A stretch of 53,770 nucleotides of DNA from contig JAFWOY010000005.1 of the NCBI GenBank assembly GCA_017509755.1, positions 1 to 53,770 on the forward strand, written 5' to 3'. Position numbers and translations under genes: made by a program. This document shows positions 40,035-49,286 of the stretch, piece after piece (the first letter of the stretch is position 1; every line of letters starts with the position of its first letter). Under the pieces are notes generated by a model. The model made no database searches. It was given only the letters and a program-made list of their open reading frames with translations, and was not told the DNA's origin. The DNA comes from Bacteroidales bacterium (GTDB lineage Bacteria; Bacteroidota; Bacteroidia; Bacteroidales; UBA932).

Positions 40035-43000
40035 TTCGCTGCCTCCTGATCCGGATTCAATTGCATAAAGATAAATTCCTTGCGGCGCTTCTCTTCCTTG
40101 TCGCGTTCACCGTGGCGGGAGATCATGCCGTAAACCACCGGCACGATGATCAGCGTGACGAAGGTCGAGACCAGCAGGCCGCCGATCACCACGATGCCGA
40201 GCGGATGCCACATTTCGGAACCCTCACCGCCGCTGAGGGCCATCGGGAGCATACCGAGCAGCGTCGTGAAGGCCGTCATAAGCACCGGGCGCAGACGCGA
40301 GGCACCCGAAAGGGCGATTGCTTCGTTGAGCGAATGGCCCCGGTCACGCATCAGGTTGATGTAGTCCACCAGCACGATACCGTTCTTGACCACGATACCC
40401 ACGAGCATCACCACGCCCAGGGCGCCGATCATGTCGAGCGAAGTACCCGTGATCCAGAGTGCCAGCACCACACCGGAAAGACCGAACGGGATGGAGAGCA
40501 GGATCACGGCCGGCTTGCCGAGGCTCTCGAACTGCGAAGCCATCACGATATACACCAGCAGGATGATCAGCAGCAAGAGGGAAAAGATGTCCTTGAAGGT
40601 CTTCTGCTGGTCTTCGAAGTCGCCGGCCAGCACCACGGAAATGCCCGAGGGATGCGGAATCTGGTCAACCTGCGCCTGAATGGCACCAGCCAGTTCGCCA
40701 AGCGATGTCTCATAAGGCATCGAGATGACGCGCACATAGCGCTGGCGGCTCTTGCGGTCGATGGTCTGCGGCGCCCAGTATTCCTCGATCGTAGCGATCT
40801 CGCTCAACTTGATGCGGGCGCCTGTCGCAGTCGGAATCGTGAGGTCCTGGATGTCGGTGATGGAATTGCGGTCCTCCTCCTTGAGGCGAACTACAATGTT
40901 GTATTCGTCGCCGTCTTCTTTCAGGAAACCGGCCGTGAAACCCGTCACGCGGTTGCGGATGTACTGCGACACCGTCGCCGTATTGAGACCGTGCAGGGCG
41001 GCTTTTTCCTTGTCAAGGGTGATTTTGAGTTCCGGACGGTCCTTGTCGCGGGAGACGCGGACGTTGCGGGCGCCGGGCACATTGCTTACAATAGCCTGGC
41101 GGATCTCTTCTGCGAGGATGTTGGTCTCATCAAAGTCATAGCCGTAAATCTCCACATCCACGGTGGAACGGCCGCCACCGCCCATACCTCCGGAAGCATT
41201 GACCTGATACTCGATGATCTCCGGATAATTGCCGAGTTCGGCTCGGATTACCTCGGCGATCTGCTCGATGGAACGCGTACGTTCGTATTTCTTGTTGCAG
41301 ACCACCGTCATCTGGATCTTGTAGTTGGTGGTCGAAGAGAAGAGGGCACCGACAGAACTCTCGTCGTTCGAACCTGCCGAAGTGGAGATACGCTGGACCT
41401 CCGGGACCAGTTCGCGAATCCGGTCTTCCAGGACACGGGCGGTCTTGACCGTCTCTTCGATGCGGGTGCCCCGCTGCAGTTCGATGGTAGCGCTCAAGCG
41501 GCCGTTGTCGCTGGTCGGCATGAACTCCGTACCGATCTTGCCCGAAAACATCGGGAGCATCGACACCACGAAGAAAGCGATGGCAATCAGGATGGTGATC
41601 AACTTGTGCGTCAAGCACCAGCGCAGGAGGTTGGCGTAAGCCTTGTCCACTTTGTCGAGGAAAGCGACCACGATGCGGTCGTACCAGGTCCTCTTCTCTT
41701 TGCCTTCGATCAACTGGCCGTTCTCGTCGATCCGGACTTCGCGGGCCTTGAGCATCTTCGAACAAAGCATCGGGATAAGGGAAATGGCCGCCAGGGTCGA
41801 GGTCGAGACCACGATGGTCACAATCCAGCCGAGTTCCTTGAAGAGGATGCCGGCCAGGCCGGTGAGCATCGTGAGTGGAATGAACACGGCCGCGATGACG
41901 AGCGTCGTAGCGATGACGGAGGTCCACACCTCGTTGGTAGCGTAGATGGCTGCTTCATGCGGCGAAGAACCCCGGTCAATATGTTTGGTGATATTTTCCA
42001 ACACCACGATGGAGTCGTCCACCACCATACCGATGGCCACCGTCAGGGCGGACAGCGAGATGATGTTGAGCGAACTGTCGGTGAGCATCAGATAGACGAA
42101 GGCCACGATCAGCGCGATCGGGATGGTTATGCCGATAATCAGCGTGGCGCGCCACTTGCCCAGGAAGAAGAACACGACCAGCACCACGAACAACAGGGCG
42201 TAGAGGATGGATTCTTCCAGGGAACTGATGGCATTCTCGATCTCTTCCGACGAGTCGTAGATCATCTTGATCTGGACGTCAGACGGAAGGGTCTTCTCGA
42301 TGCGGGCAAGTTCCTTGCGCACGTCCTTGCAAACCTGCACGGTATTGGATCCTGACTTCTTGGCGACCATAAGACGGACGGCTTCCTTGCTGTCCACTTT
42401 CTCATCGAGTGAGAGATCCTTGATCGTATCACGCACAGAGGCCAGGTCGCGGATAAAGACCTTCTGGCCCAACATCGTGGTAGAGACAACGATGTCGGCG
42501 ATGTCGGCACTCTGCTGGTACTCGCCGCGCACCTGCATCTGGTACTGCTGGCGGTCCATCTTGACCGTACCGCTCGACAAATTCAGGTTATTGACGCTCA
42601 CGGCATTGGCCACCTGCTCAAGGGTCAGGTTGTAGGCGTCGAGCTTGGCCTGGTCGATGTCGATATAGACATAGCGGTCCGGGGCGCCTGACACCGACAC
42701 GGAACCGATGCCCTCGATGCGGTTGAGCTGCGGCACCACCTCGTCGTTGAGAATCTTCTCCAGGCCGGGATAGCTTTCCTTCGCCATCACGGAATACTGG
42801 ATGATCGGCATCAGGCTCGAATTGAGCTTGAACATCACCGGGCTCGAGCAACCGTCAGGCAGGTTGCTCTTGACCATGTCTATGAACGATCGGATGTCAT
42901 TGGATGCTTCGTCCCGGTCTGTCCCCCACTCCAGCTCGACGGATACTACCGACATGTTATCGCGTGAGGAAGATGTCAACTCTTTCAGGCCATCGACGGA

Positions 43001-43216
43001 GGTGAGGCTGTTTTCGATGAGCTTGGTCACATTGGTCTCGATCTCGCTGGCGGAGGCTCCGGCGTAGGTGGTCATCACCGTGATGAACGGCGGATCCATC
43101 TCCGGGAACTGGTCGATCGGCAGGCGCGACAGCGAGAACACGCCGATGACGATCACCGCCACGAAAATCAGCGCCGTTGTAACCGGCTTTTCAATGGCTG
43201 ACTTGTAGATACTCAT
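40031..43216 (-). CDS. RND efflux pump, inner-membrane subunit (AcrB/HAE1 type)
   Basis: A 1061-residue proton-driven exporter of the hydrophobe/amphiphile type. The first helix and porter start (ALIFVAVIVIGVFSLSRLPIDQFPEMDPPFITVMTTYAGASASEIE), the proton-relay motif VAIGMVVDDSIVVLENITKH with two adjacent Asp, FKELGWIVTIVVSTSTLAAISLIPMLCS and GVVMLVGIVVKNGIVLVDYINLMRDRG are all present. The length is normal. The Asp pair suggests an active pump; substrates could be drugs, bile compounds or metabolites and cannot be read. It overlaps the adaptor gene by 4 bases and the PII-like gene by 4 bases. Confidence 0.95.
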   Translation of the reverse strand: MSIYKSAIEKPVTTALIFVAVIVIGVFSLSRLPIDQFPEMDPPFITVMTTYAGASASEIETNVTKLIENSLTSVDGLKELTSSSRDNMSVVSVELEWGTDRDEASNDIRSFIDMVKSNLPDGCSSPVMFKLNSSLMPIIQYSVMAKESYPGLEKILNDEVVPQLNRIEGIGSVSVSGAPDRYVYIDIDQAKLDAYNLTLEQVANAVSVNNLNLSSGTVKMDRQQYQMQVRGEYQQSADIADIVVSTTMLGQKVFIRDLASVRDTIKDLSLDEKVDSKEAVRLMVAKKSGSNTVQVCKDVRKELARIEKTLPSDVQIKMIYDSSEEIENAISSLEESILYALLFVVLVVFFFLGKWRATLIIGITIPIALIVAFVYLMLTDSSLNIISLSALTVAIGMVVDDSIVVLENITKHIDRGSSPHEAAIYATNEVWTSVIATTLVIAAVFIPLTMLTGLAGILFKELGWIVTIVVSTSTLAAISLIPMLCSKMLKAREVRIDENGQLIEGKEKRTWYDRIVVAFLDKVDKAYANLLRWCLTHKLITILIAIAFFVVSMLPMFSGKIGTEFMPTSDNGRLSATIELQRGTRIEETVKTARVLEDRIRELVPEVQRISTSAGSNDESSVGALFSSTTNYKIQMTVVCNKKYERTRSIEQIAEVIRAELGNYPEIIEYQVNASGGMGGGGRSTVDVEIYGYDFDETNILAEEIRQAIVSNVPGARNVRVSRDKDRPELKITLDKEKAALHGLNTATVSQYIRNRVTGFTAGFLKEDGDEYNIVVRLKEEDRNSITDIQDLTIPTATGARIKLSEIATIEEYWAPQTIDRKSRQRYVRVISMPYETSLGELAGAIQAQVDQIPHPSGISVVLAGDFEDQQKTFKDIFSLLLLIILLVYIVMASQFESLGKPAVILLSIPFGLSGVVLALWITGTSLDMIGALGVVMLVGIVVKNGIVLVDYINLMRDRGHSLNEAIALSGASRLRPVLMTAFTTLLGMLPMALSGGEGSEMWHPLGIVVIGGLLVSTFVTLIIVPVVYGMISRHGERDKEEKRRKEFIFMQLNPDQEAAK

Positions 43217-44238
43217 TGGGCGTTCTCTCCTGCTATGTTGAGTTTCGAACCATCCACCAGTTTGGCCTGGCCAACGACGACAAGCCGGTCGCCCTCCTGC
43301 AATTCATCGCTGATGATCTCGATGTTCTCGTCGAAGCGCTGGCCGAGTTTCACGAAAACACGTTTGGCCATGCCGCCGTCATCCAGGAAGATATAACGGT
43401 CATTCGAGCCCGTCAGCTTGAGGACGGACTGGTAAGGCACCACCATCGCACGGGCCATGCCCATGGACATCTTGGTCTTGACATACATGCCCGGACGGAG
43501 TTTCAAGGCGCTGTTCGGGATGCGGAGCCGGGCCTGGAAGGTATGAGATGCCGGATCGACGGTCGGATACACAATGTCGATCGTGGCGGGGAATGTCTCG
43601 CCGGGATAGATCTCGGAGGAAAGCGTGACAGCCATGCCCTTCTTCACATTGGGATAATAGTTTTCCGGAATGGAAATCAGGGCCTTGAGCGTGTAGATCT
43701 GGGTCAGCACGAGAATCGGCTGGCCGCTGTAGAGCTCGCCGTCCTCGTAATTCTTGGCAGAAATCACCCCTGCGAAAGGTGCCTTCACATACGTGTTCTT
43801 CTCCAGGAATTCCAGGGTTTCCTTGGTCTGCTCGTAGCTGAGCCGCGTCTGGTCGTAAACCTGCTGGGACACGGCGCCACTCTCGCGAAGCGATTCCATG
43901 CGCTGCATCTCAACGCCCAGGTTGGTGTACGTAAGTTTTGTGGTTGTGTATTGGTTCTGGTCCATCCGCACCAGGTTGGCACCGGCACCCACCGTAGTAC
44001 CTACTTCAACGTAGATGTGTTCGATCTTGCCGGTCAGGGACGGGGCGACATTGAGGGTCTGCCAGCCCTGCAGCGTGGTGGAGAATTCCAGTTCGCGGGA
44101 AATGTCTGACACGGCGAGCGGCGCTGTCTCAACCAGTTGGGCGCGCTGTTCCATCACCTGTTGCGTCTGTTTGCCGCCACAGGCGGTGACAGCGACGGCC
44201 GCGGCCAGGATCCATACAGGGAAAAATCTGTGCTTCAT
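43213..44238 (-). CDS. RND efflux periplasmic adaptor lipoprotein
   Basis: A 341-residue membrane-fusion protein. Signal peptide MKHRFFPVWILAAAVAVTACGG has a lipobox (VTAC). It continues with barrel-sandwich and hairpin segments: TLNVAPSLTGKIEHIYVEVGTTVGAGANLVRMD, the coiled-coil LTYTNLGVEMQRMESLRESGAVSQQVYDQTRLSYEQTKETLEFLEKNTYVKAPFAGVIS, and PGMYVKTKMSM. It links the pump to the TolC-like channel. Its stop overlaps the pump start as ATGA, and the channel gene ends nine bases upstream of its start. Confidence 0.94.
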   Translation of the reverse strand: MKHRFFPVWILAAAVAVTACGGKQTQQVMEQRAQLVETAPLAVSDISRELEFSTTLQGWQTLNVAPSLTGKIEHIYVEVGTTVGAGANLVRMDQNQYTTTKLTYTNLGVEMQRMESLRESGAVSQQVYDQTRLSYEQTKETLEFLEKNTYVKAPFAGVISAKNYEDGELYSGQPILVLTQIYTLKALISIPENYYPNVKKGMAVTLSSEIYPGETFPATIDIVYPTVDPASHTFQARLRIPNSALKLRPGMYVKTKMSMGMARAMVVPYQSVLKLTGSNDRYIFLDDGGMAKRVFVKLGQRFDENIEIISDELQEGDRLVVVGQAKLVDGSKLNIAGENAQ

Positions 44239-44247
44239 ATCGGATTG

Positions 44248-45546
44248 CTATTTATTCAAGAGTTGTTCGAGGGAAATCTGCGCGTTGACGATCTCGAGCA
44301 GGGATTGTACGTAGCTGCTCTGGGCGGCGATCAGGTTGGTGCCGGAGTTGGTCACGTCGAGGCTGGAGGCCACGCCGAACTCATATTTCTTGGCGATGTT
44401 GTCGAAGACACGCTTGGCCACGTCCACATTCTGCTTCTGGATCTCATACTTCTCGATGGCACTGCGCAGGTTGTAGAGCAACTGACTGTGCTGGACATTG
44501 AGGGCCAGCTCCGTGTCTTCGAGGGTATTGAGCTGCTTCTTGTACGCGAGTTTCGCGTCCTTGATGGCCGCATAGTTCTTCCCGAAGGCGAAGAGCGGAA
44601 TGTTGAGCTGGGCGCCCAGCATGTTGGGCGGTGTCATGTTCATCGTCGCCTCGTCGCTGAAGTTGTGGCGCGCGTTGTACTGGTGGTACACGCTCACGGT
44701 CGGGCCGTTGGTCCAGCCGGTCAGCGCTATCTGCTTGCGTGCCAGTTCCGTACTCTCTTTCAGGAGTTGGTAGTCGTAATTTCTGTTGATGTCAAACTCC
44801 GTGGCCAGCAGGTCGGAGGTCGTATTCATGTTCAGCAGGTCGTCGATGCCCTGGGTGAGCACGATATCCACATCCTCGTCGAGGCAGAGCTGGAGCCGAA
44901 GGGAGTTGTAGATCATCTCCAGGGAGCGTTGGGAAGTCTTGATGGTGCTTTCCATCGTAGCCACCTGCACCTGCAGCTGGTCGGCATCGGTCTGCTCCGC
45001 CACGCCTACATCCACGGAATTCTGGGTGATGGCATGCAATTTCTGCATGCTGGCCAGATTCTCTTCCAGCAGCCGGATCGTCTCTTCGGTCACAAGGGCG
45101 GAAAAATACAAGGTCTCCACCTGGTCGGCAATCTGCTTTTCGGTCTTTTCCAGCGTAATGTCCGCCATCCGGCGCGAGATGTTCGCAATCCCGAGCGAGA
45201 CGACCTGGGCTCCGTTCAAGGCGACGGTCGTCGATATGTTGAAGGTCATGTACGGCGTCATGGAAATCTTCATCGGACCCAGATCCATCTTGTAACCCAG
45301 ACTGTTGGAATACGATGAACTGGCGCTGACCTGCGGGAGCATGCTGGCGATCGACTTCCATTTGTTCGCCTGGGCTTTCTGGATGTCTATCGAAGCATTG
45401 GCCAGCGTCCGGTTGTGGTCGATGGCATAGGCCTGCGCCTCGGCGAGCGAGAAAGCGACTTTCTGGGAAGGGGACTGTGCGCCGGCGGGAAGTGCGAGCA
45501 CCGTACAGAGAACGAAAACTCCTATTGTAAGTACGATTTTTTTCAT
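44248..45546 (-). CDS. TolC-like outer-membrane efflux protein
   Basis: 432 residues. ATG at 45546 gives the signal peptide MKKIVLTIGVFVLCTVLALPAGAQ; 16 further in-frame codons upstream would include the promoter and are not used. The mature protein shows the two related helical halves of the family: VAFSLAEAQAYAIDHNRTLANASIDIQKAQANKWKS and, later, NIPLFAFGKNYAAIKDAKLAYKKQLNTLEDTELALNVQHSQLLYNLRSAIEKYEIQKQNVDVAKRVFDN. It forms the exit duct of the tripartite pump and is the first gene of this operon, behind a strong promoter. Confidence 0.93.
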   Translation of the reverse strand: MKKIVLTIGVFVLCTVLALPAGAQSPSQKVAFSLAEAQAYAIDHNRTLANASIDIQKAQANKWKSIASMLPQVSASSSYSNSLGYKMDLGPMKISMTPYMTFNISTTVALNGAQVVSLGIANISRRMADITLEKTEKQIADQVETLYFSALVTEETIRLLEENLASMQKLHAITQNSVDVGVAEQTDADQLQVQVATMESTIKTSQRSLEMIYNSLRLQLCLDEDVDIVLTQGIDDLLNMNTTSDLLATEFDINRNYDYQLLKESTELARKQIALTGWTNGPTVSVYHQYNARHNFSDEATMNMTPPNMLGAQLNIPLFAFGKNYAAIKDAKLAYKKQLNTLEDTELALNVQHSQLLYNLRSAIEKYEIQKQNVDVAKRVFDNIAKKYEFGVASSLDVTNSGTNLIAAQSSYVQSLLEIVNAQISLEQLLNK

Positions 45547-45580
45547 TCCGAATCGTTTAGATACACAATTTATGAAGGCG

Positions 45581-45610
45581 CAAAAATACAACAAATTTCA
45601 CGCCATACAA
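45581..45610 (-). promoter_or_regulatory. Promoter of the RND efflux operon
   Basis: On the minus strand, TTG (45608-45610), 19 bases, then TATTTTTG (45581-45588), ending 34 bases before ATG 45546. A close match to the Bacteroidetes consensus. No operator-like palindrome or regulator gene is evident nearby. Confidence 0.7.
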
Positions 45611-45669
45611 ATTGATATTTTTTAATATTTTGCAAACCTTGCATCTGCATCGAATCGTAGATTTTTTCG

Positions 45670-45677
45670 TATCTTTG
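45670..45677 (+). promoter_or_regulatory. -7 promoter box for the M28 peptidase gene
   Basis: TATCTTTG, ending seven bases before an in-frame ATG at 45685 and 25 bases before the preferred ATG at 45703. Confidence 0.5.
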
Positions 45678-45702
45678 TGGAGTTATGCTAAAAACTCCCA
45701 CC

Positions 45703-47259
45703 ATGAAGAGAATCGCTTCTTTCGCACTCCTGGCCGCCGTGGCCATCTGCTGCTCCCTGAGCGCTTACGCGCAAGACAAAGTCGTCAAGAAAATCATCGA
45801 GACCGGCACCACCGACAACCGGACAATGGAACACGCTGATTTCCTGGCCAACCGCATTGGCGGCCGGCTCATCGGCTCCGCAGCCCTCACCGAGGCGGAA
45901 GCCTGGGTCAAAGAACAGTTCGAGTCGTGGGGCCTCGAAGTGATGGTCCAGGAAGCCGGAGAGATCAATGTCGGTTTCAACCGGGGGCCCTGGTTCGGCC
46001 GCATGCTCAGCGAGGACGGGATGAACCTGCATTTTGCCACGCCCTCCTATACCGCCGGGACCAAAGGCAAACAGACCGGCCATGTATTGATTGAGCCGAA
46101 GAGCCGCCGGGAATTCGACCGGATGAAAGGTGCGCTCAAAGGCGCCTGGGTGCTGCTGGATGCCGAATCCGACGGCATGGCGCTCCATACGACGCCGGCT
46201 GACAACGAGAAGCGCGCTGAAGCCATCGCCAAGAACGAGGAGATCGACCGCCAGAACAACGAGATCCGCCGCTGGAACTACGAGCATCGCGACAGCGAGC
46301 CCAAGAAACTCCTCGAATACGAAAAGACCACGGCCCCGTTCTATCAGGAGATGGTGCAAGCCGGTGTGCTCGGCTTCATCCGTTCAGCCGCCGTTCCCTT
46401 GAAAATCATGTACGACCGCGCCGGCTGCTACGACATCACGATGGAAAACCTGCCGACCGTCTGCGACATCATGCTCGACGAGGCCCAGTTCAAGGTGATC
46501 AAGGAGAAAGTACAACGCAAAGATATCTTCCAGCTGGAATTCGACATCCGCAACCATTTCTACCGCGGTCCGGTGAAATATCACAATGTGATCGGTATCC
46601 TGCGCGGCAGCAAGTATCCGAAGGAATACGTGCTGGCCGGCGGCCACCTCGATGCGTATGACGGGGCCCAGGGTGCTGTGGACGACGGCAACGGTGTCTC
46701 CGTGACAATGGAAGCAGCCCGCCTGCTGGCCACCTCCGGTGCGAAACCCAAACGCACGATCCTCTTCTGTGTCTGGACCGGTGAGGAATTCGGTCTGCTG
46801 GGGTCGAAGTTCTTCGTGGAAAACAAGACCGTGCCGCTCGACAAGATCTCCAACTACATCAACCGCGACGGCGGCCCGCTCTGTGCCACAAGCGTGACGG
46901 TCCCGCCGGCCATGTATGATGATTATGTGTCCATCTGCAAACCGCTTGAGAACCTCAACCCGGACTTCCCCTTCACCGTCAACAAGCGGGAAGGCCAGCC
47001 GCAGCCCCGTCCCACGCGGGCAGGCGGCAGCGACCATGCCTATTTCGCCATGAACGGTGTGCCGACCATCTCCTTCCGCGAATCCGACCCGAAGGGTTAT
47101 AATTTCGAATACGGCGAAATCTGGCACACCGAAAGGGATATCTTCAACAAGCTGATTCCCGAGTATATGGAACACTCCGCCGTCGTGACGGCCGTGGTCC
47201 TCTACGGCATCGCCAACCTCGACCACCTGCTCTCCCGCAGCGGCCTGTACAAAGAATAA
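45703..47259 (+). CDS. Secreted M28-family zinc aminopeptidase
   Basis: 518 residues with signal peptide MKRIASFALLAAVAICCSLSAYAQ. ATG 45703 is chosen for this, although ATG 45685 is in frame. The M28 zinc-ligand motifs are in order: GGHLDAYDGAQGAVDDGNGV, WTGEEFGLLGSKFF (catalytic Glu pair), NRDGGP and GGSDHAYFAMNGVPTISF. Between the N-terminal part and the catalytic core is a PA-like insertion (about residues 100-250) holding a charged helical stretch (NEKRAEAIAKNEEIDRQNNEIRRWNYE). It would trim peptides in the periplasm. It is followed closely by two small co-oriented genes. Confidence 0.9.
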   Translation: MKRIASFALLAAVAICCSLSAYAQDKVVKKIIETGTTDNRTMEHADFLANRIGGRLIGSAALTEAEAWVKEQFESWGLEVMVQEAGEINVGFNRGPWFGRMLSEDGMNLHFATPSYTAGTKGKQTGHVLIEPKSRREFDRMKGALKGAWVLLDAESDGMALHTTPADNEKRAEAIAKNEEIDRQNNEIRRWNYEHRDSEPKKLLEYEKTTAPFYQEMVQAGVLGFIRSAAVPLKIMYDRAGCYDITMENLPTVCDIMLDEAQFKVIKEKVQRKDIFQLEFDIRNHFYRGPVKYHNVIGILRGSKYPKEYVLAGGHLDAYDGAQGAVDDGNGVSVTMEAARLLATSGAKPKRTILFCVWTGEEFGLLGSKFFVENKTVPLDKISNYINRDGGPLCATSVTVPPAMYDDYVSICKPLENLNPDFPFTVNKREGQPQPRPTRAGGSDHAYFAMNGVPTISFRESDPKGYNFEYGEIWHTERDIFNKLIPEYMEHSAVVTAVVLYGIANLDHLLSRSGLYKE

Positions 47260-47284
47260 TGTCAACCTTTTAATACCATTTACC

Positions 47285-47581
47285 ATGTGTGAAGAAAAGA
47301 AAGAAGAATGCTGCAAGGATCCCCGCGACCTCAACGGTGACGGCAAAGTGACGCTTGATGAGAAAATCAAGTATGCAGCCGGTAAGGCCGGTGAGAAAAT
47401 GAAAGAAGTCGCCGGCGAAATGAAAGAAAACGCCAAGAATCTGTACGACAAAGCTGCGCCGAAGGCCAAAGAGGTGTTCGCCGAAATGAAAGAGAACGCC
47501 GAAAACCTGATGGACAAGGCAAAAGACAAGATCGACAGCCTGAAGGACAAAAAAGATGTGCCGCAAGAACCGAAAGCTTAA
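47285..47581 (+). CDS. Small helical protein with one EF-hand/dockerin-like calcium loop
   Basis: 98 residues. The Cys-rich start CEEKKEECCKDP is followed by DLNGDGKVTLDEK (residues 15-27), which matches the 12-residue calcium loop of EF-hand or dockerin type (DxNxDGxVxxxE). The rest is an amphipathic Lys/Glu/Ala helix region with 11-residue-like periodicity (AAGKAGEKMKEVAGEMKENAKNLYDKAAPKAKEVFAEMKENAENLMDKAKDKI), as in LEA or YtxH-like stress proteins. No signal peptide. I do not recognise the whole protein. Its 3' end overlaps the DUF3108 gene by 26 bases, so the two are co-expressed. Confidence 0.7.
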   Translation: MCEEKKEECCKDPRDLNGDGKVTLDEKIKYAAGKAGEKMKEVAGEMKENAKNLYDKAAPKAKEVFAEMKENAENLMDKAKDKIDSLKDKKDVPQEPKA

Positions 47582-48317
47582 GTTTCCGCTTCTCCTGCTG
47601 GCAATCCTTGCCTCAACGACCGTTCTCGGGGCCGGCAGCGTTCCTGCCGAATCCCTGGGAACGGTAAGTTATGATGTACACTATAAGCTCGGCGCCATCA
47701 CCACCAAAGTCGCGACGGCGACCATCAGCTGGGAAAAAGAGTCCTGGAACGGGGTACCGACCTATCACTCGAAAGCCGTCGTCCAACCGACACCGGTCTT
47801 CCGGCTGTTCATCAGTTCGGACTACCTGGCGGAAACCTATTTCTCCCGATCCGAATTGGCCCCGCTTTACTTTGTCAATCCTTTCAAATACAGCGGCAAG
47901 GAAGGTAAATACGAATACGTGTTCCGCGCTGACAAAAACGTCATTGAATCAACGACGGTCCAAGGCGACGATCCTCCCGAAAACAAGACATTCCCGCTGG
48001 ATGGCCGGACCATGGATCTGCTCTCCCTGCTGCATTTCGTCCGCTTTGTCGAGATTGAGGACGAGCCCATCGACATGCACATCCTGATGGCCGCCAAATC
48101 GTATGCGGCCCGCCTTGTCTTTCAGGGCGAAGAAGACGAAAAGTTTCCGGGCCAGGATGCCGAACGCCTCCTTCTGCAGATGACCGAACGCGGCCTGATG
48201 GAAAACGGAAGCGGCAAAGAAATCCATCTCTGGCGCTCATCCGAAGATGACCACCGCCTCCTGGGGCTCGAGGTAGCCCTGAGCTCCGGCCGAATGATCT
48301 GCCGGATCCATGAGTAG
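47556..48317 (+). CDS. DUF3108-family exported protein
   Basis: 253 residues. A basic N-terminus and signal peptide (MCRKNRKLKFPLLLLAILASTTVLG) lead into a beta-rich DUF3108 domain: GTVSYDVHYKLGAITTKVATATISWEKESWNGVPTYHSKAVVQPTPVFRLFISSDYLAETYFSRSELAPLYFV and KYEYVFRADKNVIEST. Family members are predicted beta-barrel-like or lipocalin-like periplasmic proteins of unknown role. Other Bacteroidetes copies often sit near cell-envelope genes. It overlaps the EF-hand-like gene by 26 bases. Confidence 0.8.
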   Translation: MCRKNRKLKFPLLLLAILASTTVLGAGSVPAESLGTVSYDVHYKLGAITTKVATATISWEKESWNGVPTYHSKAVVQPTPVFRLFISSDYLAETYFSRSELAPLYFVNPFKYSGKEGKYEYVFRADKNVIESTTVQGDDPPENKTFPLDGRTMDLLSLLHFVRFVEIEDEPIDMHILMAAKSYAARLVFQGEEDEKFPGQDAERLLLQMTERGLMENGSGKEIHLWRSSEDDHRLLGLEVALSSGRMICRIHE

Positions 48318-48366
48318 GGCTGAAATCCGGCCCTTTGACAATTAGAGATCTGATTTTTTAAAATAG

Positions 48367-49104
48367 ATGAATAAGCGCATGGAACAGAAGTTTTGCCAGA
48401 GCTGCGGAATGCCGCTCACAGATGAAATCCTTGGCACCAATGCCGACGGGAGCAAGAATGAAGACTATTGCATCTACTGCTTCAAAGATGGCAGATTCCT
48501 GCAGGACTGCACGATGGACGAGATGATTGAACACTGTGCCCAATTCGTGGACGAGGTGAACAAAGGACTGCCGAATCCCATCACGAAGGAAGAATACATC
48601 GGCCAGATGAAGATGTATTTCCCGCATCTGAAACGTTGGCGTAAAGAACTGACGATCTCGGATTCAGCGCCAGAGAATCCTGCCCTGGCCGGCGTAAAGG
48701 AACTCATCGGCAAAATGGCTGACACGCTGCCCGTTGCCTTCATTTCATCCGTGGACACGGAGGGCTATCCCTGCACCAAGGCGATGCTGTCGCCCCGTGT
48801 TCGGGAGGGCATCAAAGTATTCTATTTCACCACAAATACCTTTTCCCTGCGCGTGGCTCATTACAAGGCCAATCCCAAGGCCTGCCTCTATTTCTGCGAT
48901 GCCGAGGGATTCAAGGGCATCATGCTGCGCGGTACGATGGACGTGCTGACGGATGCCGCCTCGAAGGAGATGATCTGGCGTGACGGCGACGAGCAATACT
49001 ATCCGGGCGGCGTCACCGATCCGAACTACTGCGTCATGAAATTCACCGCCACCGATGGCCGCTTCTACAGCGACTTCTATCCGCGCAGTTTTGTGATCGA
49101 GTAA
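48367..49104 (+). CDS. Zinc-ribbon / flavin split-barrel fusion protein
   Basis: 245 residues in two parts. Residues 8-80 form a putative zinc-ribbon domain (FCQSCGMPLTDEILGTNADGSKNEDYCIYCFKDGRF, two CxxC pairs, then helical TMDEMIEHCAQFVDEVNKGL). Residues 105-245 form a pyridoxamine-phosphate-oxidase-like split barrel (GKMADTLPVAFISSVDTEGYPCTKAMLSPRVREGIKVFYFTTNTFSLRVAHYKANPKACLYFCD), the type that binds FMN or F420. Both parts are common separately; the fusion suggests a redox sensor or reductase with a metal site, but the substrate is unknown. Met5 (48379) is an alternative start. Confidence 0.8.
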   Translation: MNKRMEQKFCQSCGMPLTDEILGTNADGSKNEDYCIYCFKDGRFLQDCTMDEMIEHCAQFVDEVNKGLPNPITKEEYIGQMKMYFPHLKRWRKELTISDSAPENPALAGVKELIGKMADTLPVAFISSVDTEGYPCTKAMLSPRVREGIKVFYFTTNTFSLRVAHYKANPKACLYFCDAEGFKGIMLRGTMDVLTDAASKEMIWRDGDEQYYPGGVTDPNYCVMKFTATDGRFYSDFYPRSFVIE

Positions 49105-49286
49105 AAACACCTCGATCGGGAGAATCTCACTCTTTTATTCTTTTATTGCCGCCTTCTTTCTGCCCCCGACGGAACAGAAAGAGGTGTCAATCTCAAAGTC
49201 AGGCAAGAAGGCATGGTCTGCGCCTGGAGGAAAATGTCTATATTTGAAAAAGGGATCCTCCGGAAGAGGGACAAAAAGATGGAAAG
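49105..49286. other. Intergenic region with degenerate copy of a small-peptide gene end
   Basis: 182 bases without a supported gene. A 22-base stretch at 49202-49223 matches 52668-52689, inside the 40-residue peptide gene, with two differences. In the matching frame it reads VRQEGMVCA against VGQEGIVCA. There is no start codon in that frame upstream, so it looks like the eroded remains of a related peptide gene. Confidence 0.45.

Noticed and set aside
40061..42355. A 764-codon plus-strand open frame inside the RND pump gene
   Set aside because: It is the antisense shadow of a highly conserved pump sequence and has a composition rich in His, Asp and Arg.
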